Below are positions 24,197-33,274 of a stretch of 64,000 nucleotides of DNA, piece by piece. How positions within the stretch are numbered: position 1 is the stretch's first letter; each line of letters begins with the position of its first letter. The stretch covers positions 1 through 64,000 of the forward strand of contig CAWIQF010000026.1 of the NCBI GenBank assembly GCA_963838205.1. The letters run 5' to 3'. The position numbers were made by a program, and so were the translations under genes. The stretch is from CAIVVT01 sp963838205 (GTDB lineage: Bacteria > Acidobacteriota > Terriglobia > Bryobacterales > Bryobacteraceae). Below the pieces are notes generated by a model that did not search any database, was not told the DNA's origin, and was given only the letters and a program-made list of their open reading frames with translations.

Positions 24197-26005
24197 TCAG
24201 TTTTCCGCCGAGTGCAGGCCTCCGGGCGCGGCGCAGAACGCGACATTCGTCACGCCCGGCGCGACCTCCTGCGTGCAATTCCAGATGCACGCGCCGCAGT
24301 GGATGCACTTCTCGCGGTCGAACACCGGCGCGCCGTCATCGCCCGCGTGGATCGCCTCGCCGGAGCAAATCTCGATACATAACCGCTCGGCGCAGGCCCA
24401 GCACAGCTCGGGATTGCGGAACACCACGTGATCCGGGAAATCGGCCGGCGCCTGGACCTTGCCGCCCACGAGCAGCGCGTCCTGGTGCGAAATCAGGAGT
24501 TGGCCGTCGTACTCGATAGCCGGCCAGCCGGCAGCTTCCATCAGCGCGTCGTGCAGCGGCCGGGCGCTTTTCAGACAACTCGCGCGAATGTCGTGAATCT
24601 GCTGTGCGCTCAGACGCCCGTGATAGAAATCTTCCACCGAACGCGGCGGCTTTTCCTGGCGGTGAGAGAAGCCTACGGTGCCGGACGTGAACCCGGCCAG
24701 CGCCATGCCCACGAAGCCGCGCAGGATGCCGCGCTGGAATCCGTTGCGCGCCCGCTCGGCGATGATCGACTCTTTTTCGAGCCAACACGCTCGTCGGCGG
24801 CGTCCATAGCGCGCCTCCAAGTTTTCTTTCGTCAGCGGCAGGCCCTGGCGCCACAGCTCGTGCACCGCCTCCGCCAGTAGTTTACCGGTCAGCCAGGCTT
24901 CGTCAACGCCCGACCCGGTCAGCACGTTGGTCGAGCCCGAGCCTTCTCCAATGCGCGCATAGCCGTTGCCACATAGATACGGCTCGCCGCGCCGCCCGCT
25001 TTCCAGCAGGCTCTTGGCGCCCCAACTGCGCAGTCGGCCGCCCTGCAGATGTTTCCACAGCGCCGGGTGGGTTATGAAATGCTGCAGATAGCGGTAGCCC
25101 GTGCGCACCGGGGAATCGAGCCACGACGGCACGAAGATGCCCACCGAGGCGACGCGGCCAGGGTGCACGTACAAGAAGCCGAAGATCTCCGGCTCCGGGT
25201 AGCCGATGGTGTGCAGCACCGTGCCTTCCTCGAGCGTGCAGTTCTCAGGAAGGTCGATCACCATCTTCATGCCCACGGCCCACTCGTCGCGGCGGTGGCC
25301 TGCGGGCATGCCGAAGATTTCGTCCAGACGCCGGCCCACCGGCCCGATCGGCCCGTCGCCGACCACGGTCAACTCGGCGCGCACCGCGCTGCCGTCGGCG
25401 GCCAGGATCACGCCGCGCACCTGGCCCTCTTCCACCAGTGGTTCCGCCACCGGCGTCGCCGGCCACACCTGCGCCTGACCCGAGAACATCACCTGCTGGC
25501 CGGCCCATTGCATGAATTGGCCGAGCGAGAAGATGAAGCCATCCGGCTTGTGGAGGAACGGGGGAATATACGGTAATTCGAAGGCCAGGCCTTGGCCCGC
25601 CAACCCCTTCCATAGCGCGTCCGCCAGCCGCATCCAGCGCGGGCGGCGGGAAGCGCCGTGCGGGTCCAGAAGGTACAGCAGCTTTTCGTTCTTGACCCGC
25701 GTAGCCAGCGGGATTTCATCCACGTTCAGATCGGGCAGCGTCTCGCGGATAGCGCGCGCCCGCGTCACCACGCCCGAGACGCCGAAGGCGATGTCGTCGG
25801 CGCGCTCGTAGCACAGCACCTGCGGCGGCATGCCGTCCAGCGCGCGGCTCTGCAGCGGCGCCGCTTCCGGATCCGCGAGCAATCGCGTCAGCACGGTCAG
25901 GAAACCCGCCGTCGCCGGCCCGAAGCCGACGCACACCACGTCCGCATCCAGGCCCGCGGCCGGCGGCCGGCCGTCGATATTGTCGGGCGTCGGCTGTGTG
26001 CTCAT
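24197..26005 (-). CDS. ETF:quinone oxidoreductase-like FAD/4Fe-4S protein
   Basis: This encodes 602 residues. DADVVCVGFGPATAGFLTVLTR (residues 20-41) is the dinucleotide-binding FAD motif, and ELTVVGDGPIGPVGRRLDEIFG and YARIGEGSGSTNVLTGSGVDEAW are further FAD contacts. The C-terminal quarter carries a ferredoxin module: CWACAERLCIEIC and CIHCGACIWNC (about residues 534-573). This is the layout of ETF:quinone oxidoreductases, which take electrons from reduced ETF to membrane quinone. It overlaps no neighbour but lies 40 bases after the acyl-CoA dehydrogenase gene, so a complete route from substrate to quinone is encoded in one run. Confidence 0.88.
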   Translation of the reverse strand: MSTQPTPDNIDGRPPAAGLDADVVCVGFGPATAGFLTVLTRLLADPEAAPLQSRALDGMPPQVLCYERADDIAFGVSGVVTRARAIRETLPDLNVDEIPLATRVKNEKLLYLLDPHGASRRPRWMRLADALWKGLAGQGLAFELPYIPPFLHKPDGFIFSLGQFMQWAGQQVMFSGQAQVWPATPVAEPLVEEGQVRGVILAADGSAVRAELTVVGDGPIGPVGRRLDEIFGMPAGHRRDEWAVGMKMVIDLPENCTLEEGTVLHTIGYPEPEIFGFLYVHPGRVASVGIFVPSWLDSPVRTGYRYLQHFITHPALWKHLQGGRLRSWGAKSLLESGRRGEPYLCGNGYARIGEGSGSTNVLTGSGVDEAWLTGKLLAEAVHELWRQGLPLTKENLEARYGRRRRACWLEKESIIAERARNGFQRGILRGFVGMALAGFTSGTVGFSHRQEKPPRSVEDFYHGRLSAQQIHDIRASCLKSARPLHDALMEAAGWPAIEYDGQLLISHQDALLVGGKVQAPADFPDHVVFRNPELCWACAERLCIEICSGEAIHAGDDGAPVFDREKCIHCGACIWNCTQEVAPGVTNVAFCAAPGGLHSAEN

Positions 26006-26045
26006 GGCAGGTCTCTCGAGTGGACGATGCGCGGCCCGGCCACGA

Positions 26046-28265
26046 TCATTGCGGGTAGTCGAGCGCGGCGGGAATCATCACCTTCTGCAGCGACTCCGCG
26101 GCCGCGTCCCGCGCCAGCATCGAGCCGGCCATGCAGCCGTCCAACTTGGTCCGCAGACGGATGAAATCGCCCAGGCCTTCCGGATGAACGCACGGCCCGG
26201 CTTTCGCGTCGTGCGAGCCGTCTGCGCGGACATACTCCGACGTGAACCCGGAAGCGCCCGGCACCACGCCCTCAATTGCCACCAGCTCATCCTCGGACGC
26301 GCAGGCGTTGCAGCCGTCCCAGCCGGGGTGGCGCAGGTAGCCGTAAGCCAGCGTGGAGCAAACGCGCGACACTTCGCCCGCCGCCTGCGCCGCCTGCAGA
26401 TGGCATAGCTCAGTGAGGAACTGCAGCGTTCCATCGAGCCCTTCGGCCAGCGCCGGATTCAGCGGCCCCTGTTCGCGCAGGTATTGCACATCCAGCATCT
26501 GCTGCCGCGAGGCCAGCAGCCAGCACAGCGCGTCCGCCATCGGGAAAGTCACGCCCTGCCGGTTGGGCTGGTACAACTTCTGTCCCTCCGCGTCGATGCT
26601 GTGCAGCAGGTATTCCAGCGTCCAGATCCACAGATCCATGGCTGAAGCCAGCGTGCACGCGCCGCTGGCGGGTTCGTGCGAGGCCTGGCGGCGCAGATCG
26701 GTGATCCACGTCCGGAACTGGGCCAGGAATACCTCGCTGGTCATGGTGGCCGTGAGATGCCGGCGCTGCACCGCCTCGGGGCCTTCGTAGGTCGCCTCGA
26801 GCTGGGTGTCCATCCACTTGTAGCCCAGGAATCCGGGGCAATCTTCGGTGATACCGTAGCCGCCCATCAGGCTTACCGCTTCGCGCATCATCACCGAGCC
26901 GTGCCCGGTGTTCCATAGCTTGCAGGCCGGGCAGAAGACGTTGGCCTGGGCGTCCAGAACGAGGTATTGCACAACCGGGTCGGCCTTCAGCGCCTGGTAG
27001 CGCGACTTGTTGCGCAGCTTCTCCGGCCGGGATTCGAGATCGATAAGCTCCAGCGCCTCCGGGATGCGCTTTTTCAGGAATTTCACGGCCGCCATCCCAC
27101 CTCGGATGCCCGCCGCGGCCAGCACCAGATCTTTGTCGTGCTCCACCGGATCCAGGTCGTCGTACAGCCGCGCCGCGGCAAAACCCAGCGCGGCCGACGC
27201 TTCGCCCGCGGCCCAGATGTCCAGCAGGCGGTGCGTCACGTCCTCTTTCATCTGCAATCCCAGCTCGTAACGCGGCGAGCCGGGCGGCACTATGCCGGAG
27301 CCGCGGAAGCGGTCGCGCTGATAGCGGATCAGCGGCTCGATCGCCGACAGCAGCTTGGCCGAGGTCATGATGCCGACAGCGACGCGCGTCCGCCGGAAGA
27401 CCGCCTCGATCACTTCGCCGTGGTTATAAGCCGGGATAATCCGGCCGTCGACCACCTTGTATCCGCCGATGATGCGCGACGCCGGGACGCGCAATTGGAA
27501 TACCGGATCGGAGGTCGAGGAAAGCTGGTGGACGAGTTTCTTGGTAGGCGTCCCGCGGTCGAAAACGCCGGGATCGCCCTCTTCCAGAATCACCATGCAG
27601 GAGCCCTGAATCCGCGGATCACCCGAATCCACGGCCGCCGAAACGAAATTGGCGAAGCCCATGTTGGTGATGAACCGGCCGCGCTTGGTGATTTCCAGAA
27701 GCGGCTCTCCGCCCTCCGGCCAGTCCACGATCCGGACCTTGCCCGAGAGCATCCCGGTTTCGACGCCGACAAACGGAATCGGCTCGGTCAGGGCGAAGGC
27801 GCCGCGCCACGGCGTGATGCCGGGCGCCGGGGCGGCTTTGCCCATGTAATACGCGCGCTGCTCCGGAGTGCCGCGTTCATGAATCGGCGCCAGCGCCAGA
27901 CATCCGGCCAGCGACCCCGTCGCCGCGCCGGCGTCGACCCACGCCAGTTCATAGGCGATCAGCGCCAGGGTCAGGTTCTTAGGACCTTCCAGGTAACCGC
28001 CGACTTCCGGATCCATGTAGGCCGCGGTGATGCCGGCATCGTCGAAATCCTTGAGCAGCGCGTTCTTTTCCGGCGTCCATTCGTGGCTCAGGCGGCCGCC
28101 TGCCGCCACCAACCGGGCCACCGGACCGCGCGCCACCGCGCGCACCGACTGCACCAGCATGCCGAGGTCGTAGCGCTCGGAAAAACGCCATAGAATCTGC
28201 CGGATATCGTCGCCCGGTAGCGTCTTCAAGGGTTCGTGCGTTTTGGCCTGGGGGGTGGTTGCCAT
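26046..28265 (-). CDS. Large acyl-CoA dehydrogenase-like protein with C-terminal extension
   Basis: This encodes 739 residues, nearly twice a short-chain acyl-CoA dehydrogenase (about 380). The central part has the family fold: LAGCLALAPIHERGTPEQRAYY, GAFALTEPIPFVGVET (FAD/substrate strand), the flavin-binding helices, MGGYGITEDCPG and LEATYEGPEAVQRRHLT, in which E494 sits where the catalytic base of most family members lies. About 200 residues follow (from HEPASGACTLASAMD), mostly helical, with a DGCNACASEDE stretch near the end; their role is unknown. It is the first gene of the operon with ETF-QO-like protein, etfB and etfA. The substrate is not known; a CoA thioester is likely. Confidence 0.87.
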   Translation of the reverse strand: MATTPQAKTHEPLKTLPGDDIRQILWRFSERYDLGMLVQSVRAVARGPVARLVAAGGRLSHEWTPEKNALLKDFDDAGITAAYMDPEVGGYLEGPKNLTLALIAYELAWVDAGAATGSLAGCLALAPIHERGTPEQRAYYMGKAAPAPGITPWRGAFALTEPIPFVGVETGMLSGKVRIVDWPEGGEPLLEITKRGRFITNMGFANFVSAAVDSGDPRIQGSCMVILEEGDPGVFDRGTPTKKLVHQLSSTSDPVFQLRVPASRIIGGYKVVDGRIIPAYNHGEVIEAVFRRTRVAVGIMTSAKLLSAIEPLIRYQRDRFRGSGIVPPGSPRYELGLQMKEDVTHRLLDIWAAGEASAALGFAAARLYDDLDPVEHDKDLVLAAAGIRGGMAAVKFLKKRIPEALELIDLESRPEKLRNKSRYQALKADPVVQYLVLDAQANVFCPACKLWNTGHGSVMMREAVSLMGGYGITEDCPGFLGYKWMDTQLEATYEGPEAVQRRHLTATMTSEVFLAQFRTWITDLRRQASHEPASGACTLASAMDLWIWTLEYLLHSIDAEGQKLYQPNRQGVTFPMADALCWLLASRQQMLDVQYLREQGPLNPALAEGLDGTLQFLTELCHLQAAQAAGEVSRVCSTLAYGYLRHPGWDGCNACASEDELVAIEGVVPGASGFTSEYVRADGSHDAKAGPCVHPEGLGDFIRLRTKLDGCMAGSMLARDAAAESLQKVMIPAALDYPQ

Positions 28266-28283
28266 AGGACTCCTAATTGAATT

Positions 28284-28356
28284 CTCCCATCCCTGGGAGC
28301 AATTTGCATTCCAAGTCCTGATTCTGGGCCAAATTACACTGATTAAATGGAATCAG
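28284..28356. promoter_or_regulatory. Paired palindromes upstream of the acyl-CoA dehydrogenase operon
   Basis: In the AT-rich gap before the operon CTCCCA (28284-28289) pairs with TGGGAG (28294-28299), 19 bases before the start codon. CTGATT (28339-28344) pairs with AATCAG (28351-28356) further out, and TGATTCTG stands beside it at about 28319. These are operator-like dyads; the regulator is unknown. The rest of 28,266-28,499 has no gene that I can support. Confidence 0.4.
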
Positions 28357-28499
28357 ACGTTTCTGTCCTAATTCTATTGGGAGATACGACGCACCCGCTC
28401 CCCTTCGAAGGACGATTGTGGGGGCAATTGACTCCCCGTTCGCCGAATTTTCATGCCCAATCCCGACGCCCGCGGCAGGCGCCGTCCCTGTTCTGACAG

Positions 28500-28586
28500 C
28501 CCCGCGTCTTCCCCACGTCATCCCCACGTCGTCCCCACGTCATCCCCACGTCGTCCCCACGTTAATCCCGCGTCCGTCCCCGCGTT
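28500..28586. repeat. Tandem array of an 11-base unit, CCCCACGTCRT
   Basis: Eight head-to-tail units start at 28500, 28511, 28522, 28533, 28544, 28555, 28567 and 28578. Four central ones read CCCCACGTC followed by AT or GT in strict alternation; the outer ones have CCCCGCGT or CCCGCGT. One unit has 12 bases, the others 11. The array ends 75 bases before the Gfo/Idh/MocA start. There are no spacers, so it is not a CRISPR array. Confidence 0.75.
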
Positions 28587-28660
28587 GAAACGGCCCGGGC
28601 GGGCGCGAATCCAGGCGCGTAAGTGATAGTATGTCGGACGCGCGCAAAGGATTCTCAATC

Positions 28661-29990
28661 ATGTCGCCTGAACTCTCAAACCGTCGCAATTTCCTCAAGA
28701 CTTCTCTGGCCGGAACCACGGCGCTCGCCGCGGGAGCCCAGGCCGCGGCGAGCAGCGCTGCAGAACCGGTGCGGCTCGGAATCGTGGGCGCCGGCATTCG
28801 CGGTCTCGAATTGATGCAAGCGGCGATGAATGCTGGTGGAAAAATAGTGGCGGTGTGCGATTTGTACGACGGCCACCTCCGGCGCGCCCAGGAGATTCAA
28901 CCCAACACGCCCACGACGCGCGACTACCGCGAAATCGTCAACCGCAAGGACATTGACGGCGTGATTGTCGCCACATCCGACCATTGGCACGCCGCGGTGG
29001 CCATCGCCGCCATGAATGCCGGCAAGGATGTGTACTGCGAAAAGCCGATGGCTCACACGATCCCGGAGGCGCTCGAAATGGTGCGAGTCTCGCACTCAAC
29101 CGGACGCCTGGTACAGGTGGGCAGCCAAAGCCTCAGCATGGAGGGTACAAAGAAGGGCAAGGCGTGGTTGGACGCGGGCGAGATTGGCACTGTGTACATG
29201 GTGGAGTGCTCCATTTTCCGGGCGAACGCCATCGGTGCGTGGCGCTACCCCGTGCCACCGGACGCGAATCCGACCACGGTCGACTGGGAGCGCTTCCTCG
29301 GCAATGCTCCGCGGCGGCCGTTCGATGCCCAGCGCTTCTTCCAGTTCCGCAATTGGTGGGACTACGGGACGGGTATTGCAGGCGACGAATACGTGCACCT
29401 GCTCTCTCGCGTCCACTATCTGATGGGTGTTCAATACCCGGACAACGCGGTCGCCAACGGCGGTCTCTATAAGTGGAAGGGCGATCGCGACGTGCCCGAC
29501 ATTCACAATACGCTCTACAACTATGGAACGTTCCAGGTGCAGGTCAGCGCCAACCTGGTCTCGAATTGGGAGGGCGGGGAGATCGTTCGATTCATGGGCG
29601 ATAAGGGAACCATCGAGCTCACTGAGGAGGGCGCCAGGCTGGTTCCTTATAACCCCATCGAGGATTACGGCTACCCGCTCGAGAGGCTGGCCGAAAGACA
29701 CCAAGGATCCGTTCGTCGCCCAACACAAGGATGATCCGTTGGCCGATATTGGGACTGCGCGCCAGCAGCCCAAACGCCAACCGGTGTCGTTCACGCAGGA
29801 GCGCGAAGGCACGGAAGACCACTTCCTGAACCTGTTCGAGTGCATGCGGACCCGTAAGCAGCCTGTGGAGAACGTGGACTTCGGCTGCGGCACGGCGGTG
29901 GCATGCCACATGGCCAATCTCTCTTACCGCGACGGCGGGAAGCGCCTGGCATGGAATGGGAATCAGAAGAAGGTCGTCGCCAAAGGATAG
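28661..29990 (+). CDS. Tat-exported Gfo/Idh/MocA oxidoreductase, frameshifted
   Basis: The gene is broken by one base. The first frame runs from the ATG at 28661 (AAAGGA 8 bases before it) to about 29692; the rest is in the +1 frame to 29990. Removing one G at about 29693 joins YPLERLA to KDTKDPFV and restores a protein of about 440 residues. It has a twin-arginine signal (NRRNFLKTSLAGTTALAAG), the NAD-binding LGIVGAGIRG, EKPMAHT after VYC (catalytic Lys region), a C-terminal beta-sheet domain, and the family-typical EGTEDHFLNLFECMRTRKQP near the end. It would oxidise or epimerise a sugar in the periplasm. An earlier ATG at 28631 lacks a binding site. Confidence 0.8.
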
Positions 29991-30095
29991 TCTCATACTC
30001 TGTTCCCGCCAACAGAATCCTTGCTTCCCGGCCAAAATCCGGCTGTAGCGGCGGGGAATTGAGGATGCGCGACCGCTGGGCCGTGCGCTTCGCTC

Positions 30096-30124
30096 TTGCC
30101 ACGGCCAACTAAGGTGGCACAATA
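30096..30124 (+). promoter_or_regulatory. Candidate sigma-70 promoter for the PilZ gene
   Basis: TTGCCA (30096-30101) and ACAATA (30119-30124) are separated by 17 bases, close to the sigma-70 consensus, and lie about 74 bases before the chosen PilZ start. Confidence 0.4.
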
Positions 30125-30197
30125 GAGTTGGACCTTAGCCTAAAGTTTTGGTCACCCAGTGCCGATTGTTTGCTCGGCAGTCGGAAAGGTGGACTCC

Positions 30198-30635
30198 GTG
30201 CAGGCGGGAATCAAGCAAGATCGGCGAAAAGACGAGCGGGTTCGATACTCCGCCCATGTGGAGGTGAGCTGGCAGGACCAGGAGGGCCGCTCACGCCATG
30301 CCAAAGCGCAGTTGGTGGATGTCTCGGCGGGCGGCCTGAGCTTCCTGTCAAATGAGAAAATTGCGGTAAATACCCCGATTCGAGTTCATTACTCAAACGG
30401 CGATCTGGACGGCCAGACGCGGTATTGGACCTGCGACATTCTGGGATGGGTCGTCGGCGTTCAGCTTGACCAACGGGTCGAATGGGGCCCACTGGCTGTG
30501 GAAGCGGCGGGCCATGCCAATCCCGAATGGCCGGTTGGCCTGGTTCGGCCTAGAAAGCGGATCGCAACTATCGTGCGAGGTTTCCTGCGCCGGTTGGGCC
30601 GGCAAGGACCAAAGGCGCCGGTGAAGCCTGTTTGA
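30198..30635 (+). CDS. PilZ-domain protein
   Basis: A cytoplasmic cyclic-di-GMP-receptor-type protein of 145 residues. The frame is open from a GTG at 30159, but the GTG at 30198 has AAAGG with 7-8-base spacing and starts just before the domain, so I chose it. DRRKDERVRY carries the Arg-rich c-di-GMP loop and LVDVSAGGLSFLS the matching D-x-S-x-x-G motif, so binding is likely. The C-terminal 35 residues are Arg/Lys-rich (RPRKRIATIVRGFLRRLGRQG) and may bind membrane or nucleic acid. It stands beside the surface-glycan block, and c-di-GMP control of glycan production is a reasonable inference. Confidence 0.8.
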   Translation: MQAGIKQDRRKDERVRYSAHVEVSWQDQEGRSRHAKAQLVDVSAGGLSFLSNEKIAVNTPIRVHYSNGDLDGQTRYWTCDILGWVVGVQLDQRVEWGPLAVEAAGHANPEWPVGLVRPRKRIATIVRGFLRRLGRQGPKAPVKPV

Positions 30636-30663
30636 ACTTCAACGCCGACTGGCGCCTTGGAGT

Positions 30664-30694
30664 GTAGCCATAGCGGGACAAACTAAGTGGCTAC
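30664..30694. terminator. Stem-loop between convergent genes
   Basis: GTAGCCA (30664-30670) pairs with TGGCTAC (30688-30694) across 17 bases, in the gap between the PilZ and glycosyltransferase stop codons. The stem is modest and lacks a T-run. Confidence 0.35.
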
Positions 30695-31935
30695 GTGTTG
30701 AGGATTGAGTCAACCAGATTCTCTATCCGATCCGCGAAGGCCGCCCGGCTGAACTGTTTGCTTGAGGCTACGGCCCGATCGCTAAACTGCTTCAGAAGCG
30801 CGGGATCGTCTGCCAACCGGGAGGTATAATTCTGCAATTCTTCCAGGGAATTCCAAAGGAAGCCGTTCACGCCGTGCTGGACGGTCTCCCGTTGGCCGCC
30901 GGAATTGATCACGACCGGTACTGCTCCGGCTGACATCGCCTCCACTGTGGTGATGCCAAAGTGTTCCTGTTTCCCCGGGTGAAGCTCAGGCGAAGAGCCA
31001 TAGCCTGTTGCGTGCCAATAGATGGAGGACTGGCGGTAGAGGTCGCGAAGCAATTCGAAACTCGCGTTGCGGTGGATCACAACGGGCAAACCGGCTGCTT
31101 CCCGCTCGAGTCTGGCAATTGTGCCGGTTCCATCGCGATCAGAGAGCAGCGATCCGGCAAAGTGCAGCTCCCATCCGCCCTGGATGAGGCGGCGGCAGCG
31201 GCGGAACTCTTCGAGCAGCGTCCGCTGGTGCTTATAATCATTGCGCCACTCCTCGACGAAGCGGCCGACATGCATAATCATTCGGCGCTTGGCGGCCGCC
31301 GGCCCCATGTCTTCACAAGCCGAATAGACCACGCTGGAATCGTGGCGCCAAAGCCGCCGGATCCATTCGCTGGTGAATTGCGAATTCGCGGTGATGACGT
31401 CGTAGGAGTCGAGCGTGGCGGGAGACATTCCGACGACGCGGTTCCCCATATTCACATACAGCTTGCGTAGGAGGCTCCGGTTTTCATCGGGCCTTAACTC
31501 CCCCTTCAGTTCGTGCGGGAACATGCACATATAAATGCCGTGAGGCGCCGGGCAGGGCAGTGTGCTGAATCCGTTGTTGTTGATCAGCAGGTCGAAGCCG
31601 AGCGCATGAATCTGCTGGAAGTAGGTTCTTTCCAGGGCCAGCCGCAGGTCGAGCAGCAACGCATGGATACGTCGTGTGCCCACGTGAGCGCCGCTGTGAG
31701 GGCTTGTGAGCCTTCTCAGACGGCTCTGGATGGGCAAATAGAGCGGCAACAGTTCGACTCCGGTGAGGTCTACGCCGAAGAATGTCACCAAATCGGAGAT
31801 GGAATGGGATCCGTCAACGATCAAAGTAACTTTGTACTTGCGGGCGAGGCGTTCGGCAATGACGAGGGTGCGTTTCTCAGCGCCTCCCACGGACCCTCCG
31901 ATAGTAAGGTTGTAAATAGCTATACGTTTCGGCAT
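30691..31935 (-). CDS. Glycosyltransferase, GT4-like
   Basis: A 414-residue GT-B fold transferase. The N-terminal acceptor domain starts MPKRIAIYNLTIGGSVGGAEK, where GGAEK is the usual GT4 loop. RMIMHVGRFVEEWRNDYKHQ begins the donor domain, and EHFGITTVEAMSAGAVPVVINSGGQRETVQHG holds the E-x7-E type nucleotide-sugar motif. There is no signal peptide. The sugar donor is unknown. It is transcribed together with the GT2 gene upstream (75-base gap) and probably adds a residue to an exported polysaccharide or lipid-linked oligosaccharide. Confidence 0.85.
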   Translation of the reverse strand: MPKRIAIYNLTIGGSVGGAEKRTLVIAERLARKYKVTLIVDGSHSISDLVTFFGVDLTGVELLPLYLPIQSRLRRLTSPHSGAHVGTRRIHALLLDLRLALERTYFQQIHALGFDLLINNNGFSTLPCPAPHGIYMCMFPHELKGELRPDENRSLLRKLYVNMGNRVVGMSPATLDSYDVITANSQFTSEWIRRLWRHDSSVVYSACEDMGPAAAKRRMIMHVGRFVEEWRNDYKHQRTLLEEFRRCRRLIQGGWELHFAGSLLSDRDGTGTIARLEREAAGLPVVIHRNASFELLRDLYRQSSIYWHATGYGSSPELHPGKQEHFGITTVEAMSAGAVPVVINSGGQRETVQHGVNGFLWNSLEELQNYTSRLADDPALLKQFSDRAVASSKQFSRAAFADRIENLVDSILNT

Positions 31936-32009
31936 CGTCGATATCTGCAGACCCTCACAGCGGACACATCAGTCGCCCTACCTAAGTAAGTCGCCCTAAA
32001 CTGCGTGGC

Positions 32010-32966
32010 TCACCGACCGAGTAGCGCTACCCGCAACAACCGCTTGTGCCAGTGTGCGGGAAGAAGCGTTGCCGACAGGGTGGCCGCCGTCATTTTCCAG
32101 TTCCTCAGGTCCAGGAAGAACCTAAGCGGCGCTTCCCGAAAGCCACGATACAAGTAAGCCCAGGCTTTGAAGTAATTTCCATTCTCATAAGCGAGGTAGG
32201 CGTAAAACCGAGCCATGTTCGAGCGCGCGGCCGCGGCGACGCGCGCCGTTTCTTGCGGGGCCAGACGCATCATTCTCTCGAGAACCCGGTTCCACCCGTG
32301 CTCCATCCGGTCAATATCGCTTGTGATTTGGCCGGCCCGGCGCCGGTAATAGGTCAACCAGGCGGGAATACAGGCGATGTTGCCGGGACGCAAGAGCGCG
32401 ACCCGCAGCCAGGCATCGAGATCATGACAGGCGTCGAGCGGGAAATCGAAGGGTGCAATTCTAAGAAAAGGCTCGCGGCGCAGCACAACCGAAGAGCCGT
32501 TGCTGATCACGTTATCGGTCAGGAGTTGACTGAAAGACAAGCTGCCGCGCCAAGGCCGTGAGGTTAGCCCCGTCTCAGTGCCGTTCTCGTCGATCATGCG
32601 GGACCAGGAGAAGGTCAAGTCGATCTCCGGATGCTCCTTCAGAAACCGCACATGCTGCGCGAGTTTGTCGGGGTGCCAGACGTCATCCCCGTCGAGAAAG
32701 GCGATGAATTCGCCTTGGGCCAGCGCAATGCCAGCGTTGAAGGCGGCGACCTGGCCGTCGTGAGAGCGCGCGACCAATCGAATCCGCGGATCGTGGATAC
32801 TGCGAATCACGGCCAACGTGCCATCCGTTAACCCGTCGTCCACAACGATGACCTCGATGTGCCTTAGAGTCTGGTTCAACGCCGACTGAAGGGCGTCCCC
32901 TATGTAGGCGGCCACGTTAAAGGCCGTTATCACGACGCTGAGCTCAGGGGCGATGGGCAGGTCCAT
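32010..32966 (-). CDS. Glycosyltransferase family 2
   Basis: A 318-residue GT-A fold enzyme. ELSVVITAFNVAAYIGDALQS is the entry strand, VIVVDDGLTDGT and the first Asp of FLDGDDVWHPDKLAQH form the nucleotide-sugar and metal site (DxD-like), and the later RRAGQITSDIDRMEHGW region would bind the acceptor. No membrane segment is seen except weak hydrophobicity at the C-terminus (AATLSATLLPAHWHKRLLRVA). It lies upstream of the GT4 gene on the same strand and faces the dehydrogenase gene on the other strand, across a shared promoter region. Confidence 0.86.
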   Translation of the reverse strand: MDLPIAPELSVVITAFNVAAYIGDALQSALNQTLRHIEVIVVDDGLTDGTLAVIRSIHDPRIRLVARSHDGQVAAFNAGIALAQGEFIAFLDGDDVWHPDKLAQHVRFLKEHPEIDLTFSWSRMIDENGTETGLTSRPWRGSLSFSQLLTDNVISNGSSVVLRREPFLRIAPFDFPLDACHDLDAWLRVALLRPGNIACIPAWLTYYRRRAGQITSDIDRMEHGWNRVLERMMRLAPQETARVAAAARSNMARFYAYLAYENGNYFKAWAYLYRGFREAPLRFFLDLRNWKMTAATLSATLLPAHWHKRLLRVALLGR

Positions 32967-33274
32967 GTGCTAGCCTTTGCATCCGCACTGCACAAGCTTC
33001 AGGCGACCGGTAAATGACAGATTGTGTTGCGTCCAACAAGAATGGCCTGCCTGCGGGTCGAAGAAGGCGGGAATACGGCCTTGCGCCAGTTTTCGTCGGG
33101 AAGAAAACGTGAAGTCACTAGCCTCAACGATAACAAACCGAGCGCGGCAGCCGGCCTTCGGTCGCCAGCCAACACCTGACAGACCGGCTGATTCTTCAAC
33201 GCCCTGTGGCAGAAAAAGAGGCGGCCGCGCAGGACCCAACGCCGCCGTCTTCCGTATACTACGAACATCCCCGC
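32967..33274. other. Divergent intergenic region, no gene seen
   Basis: These 308 bases separate the GT2 gene (minus) from the nucleotide-sugar dehydrogenase gene (plus). I find no supported gene, repeat or strong hairpin. Part may belong to the dehydrogenase if its true start is the upstream codon at 33206. Divergent promoters are expected here, but I cannot pick reliable -35 and -10 boxes. Confidence 0.4.

Noticed and set aside
26967..28193. A 408-codon open frame on the plus strand
   Set aside because: It is antisense to the acyl-CoA dehydrogenase gene. The translation is rich in Arg, His, Gln and Gly with no family motif, as expected for the opposite strand of a GC-rich gene.
28500..28586. 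Short CRISPR-like repeat array
   Set aside because: Units are 11 bases and adjoin each other without spacers; no cas gene lies in the window.
29685..29700. Programmed +1 frameshift
   Set aside because: No slippery codon, internal ribosome-binding-like sequence or downstream structure is visible, and two other genes show the same kind of break without a shared sequence.
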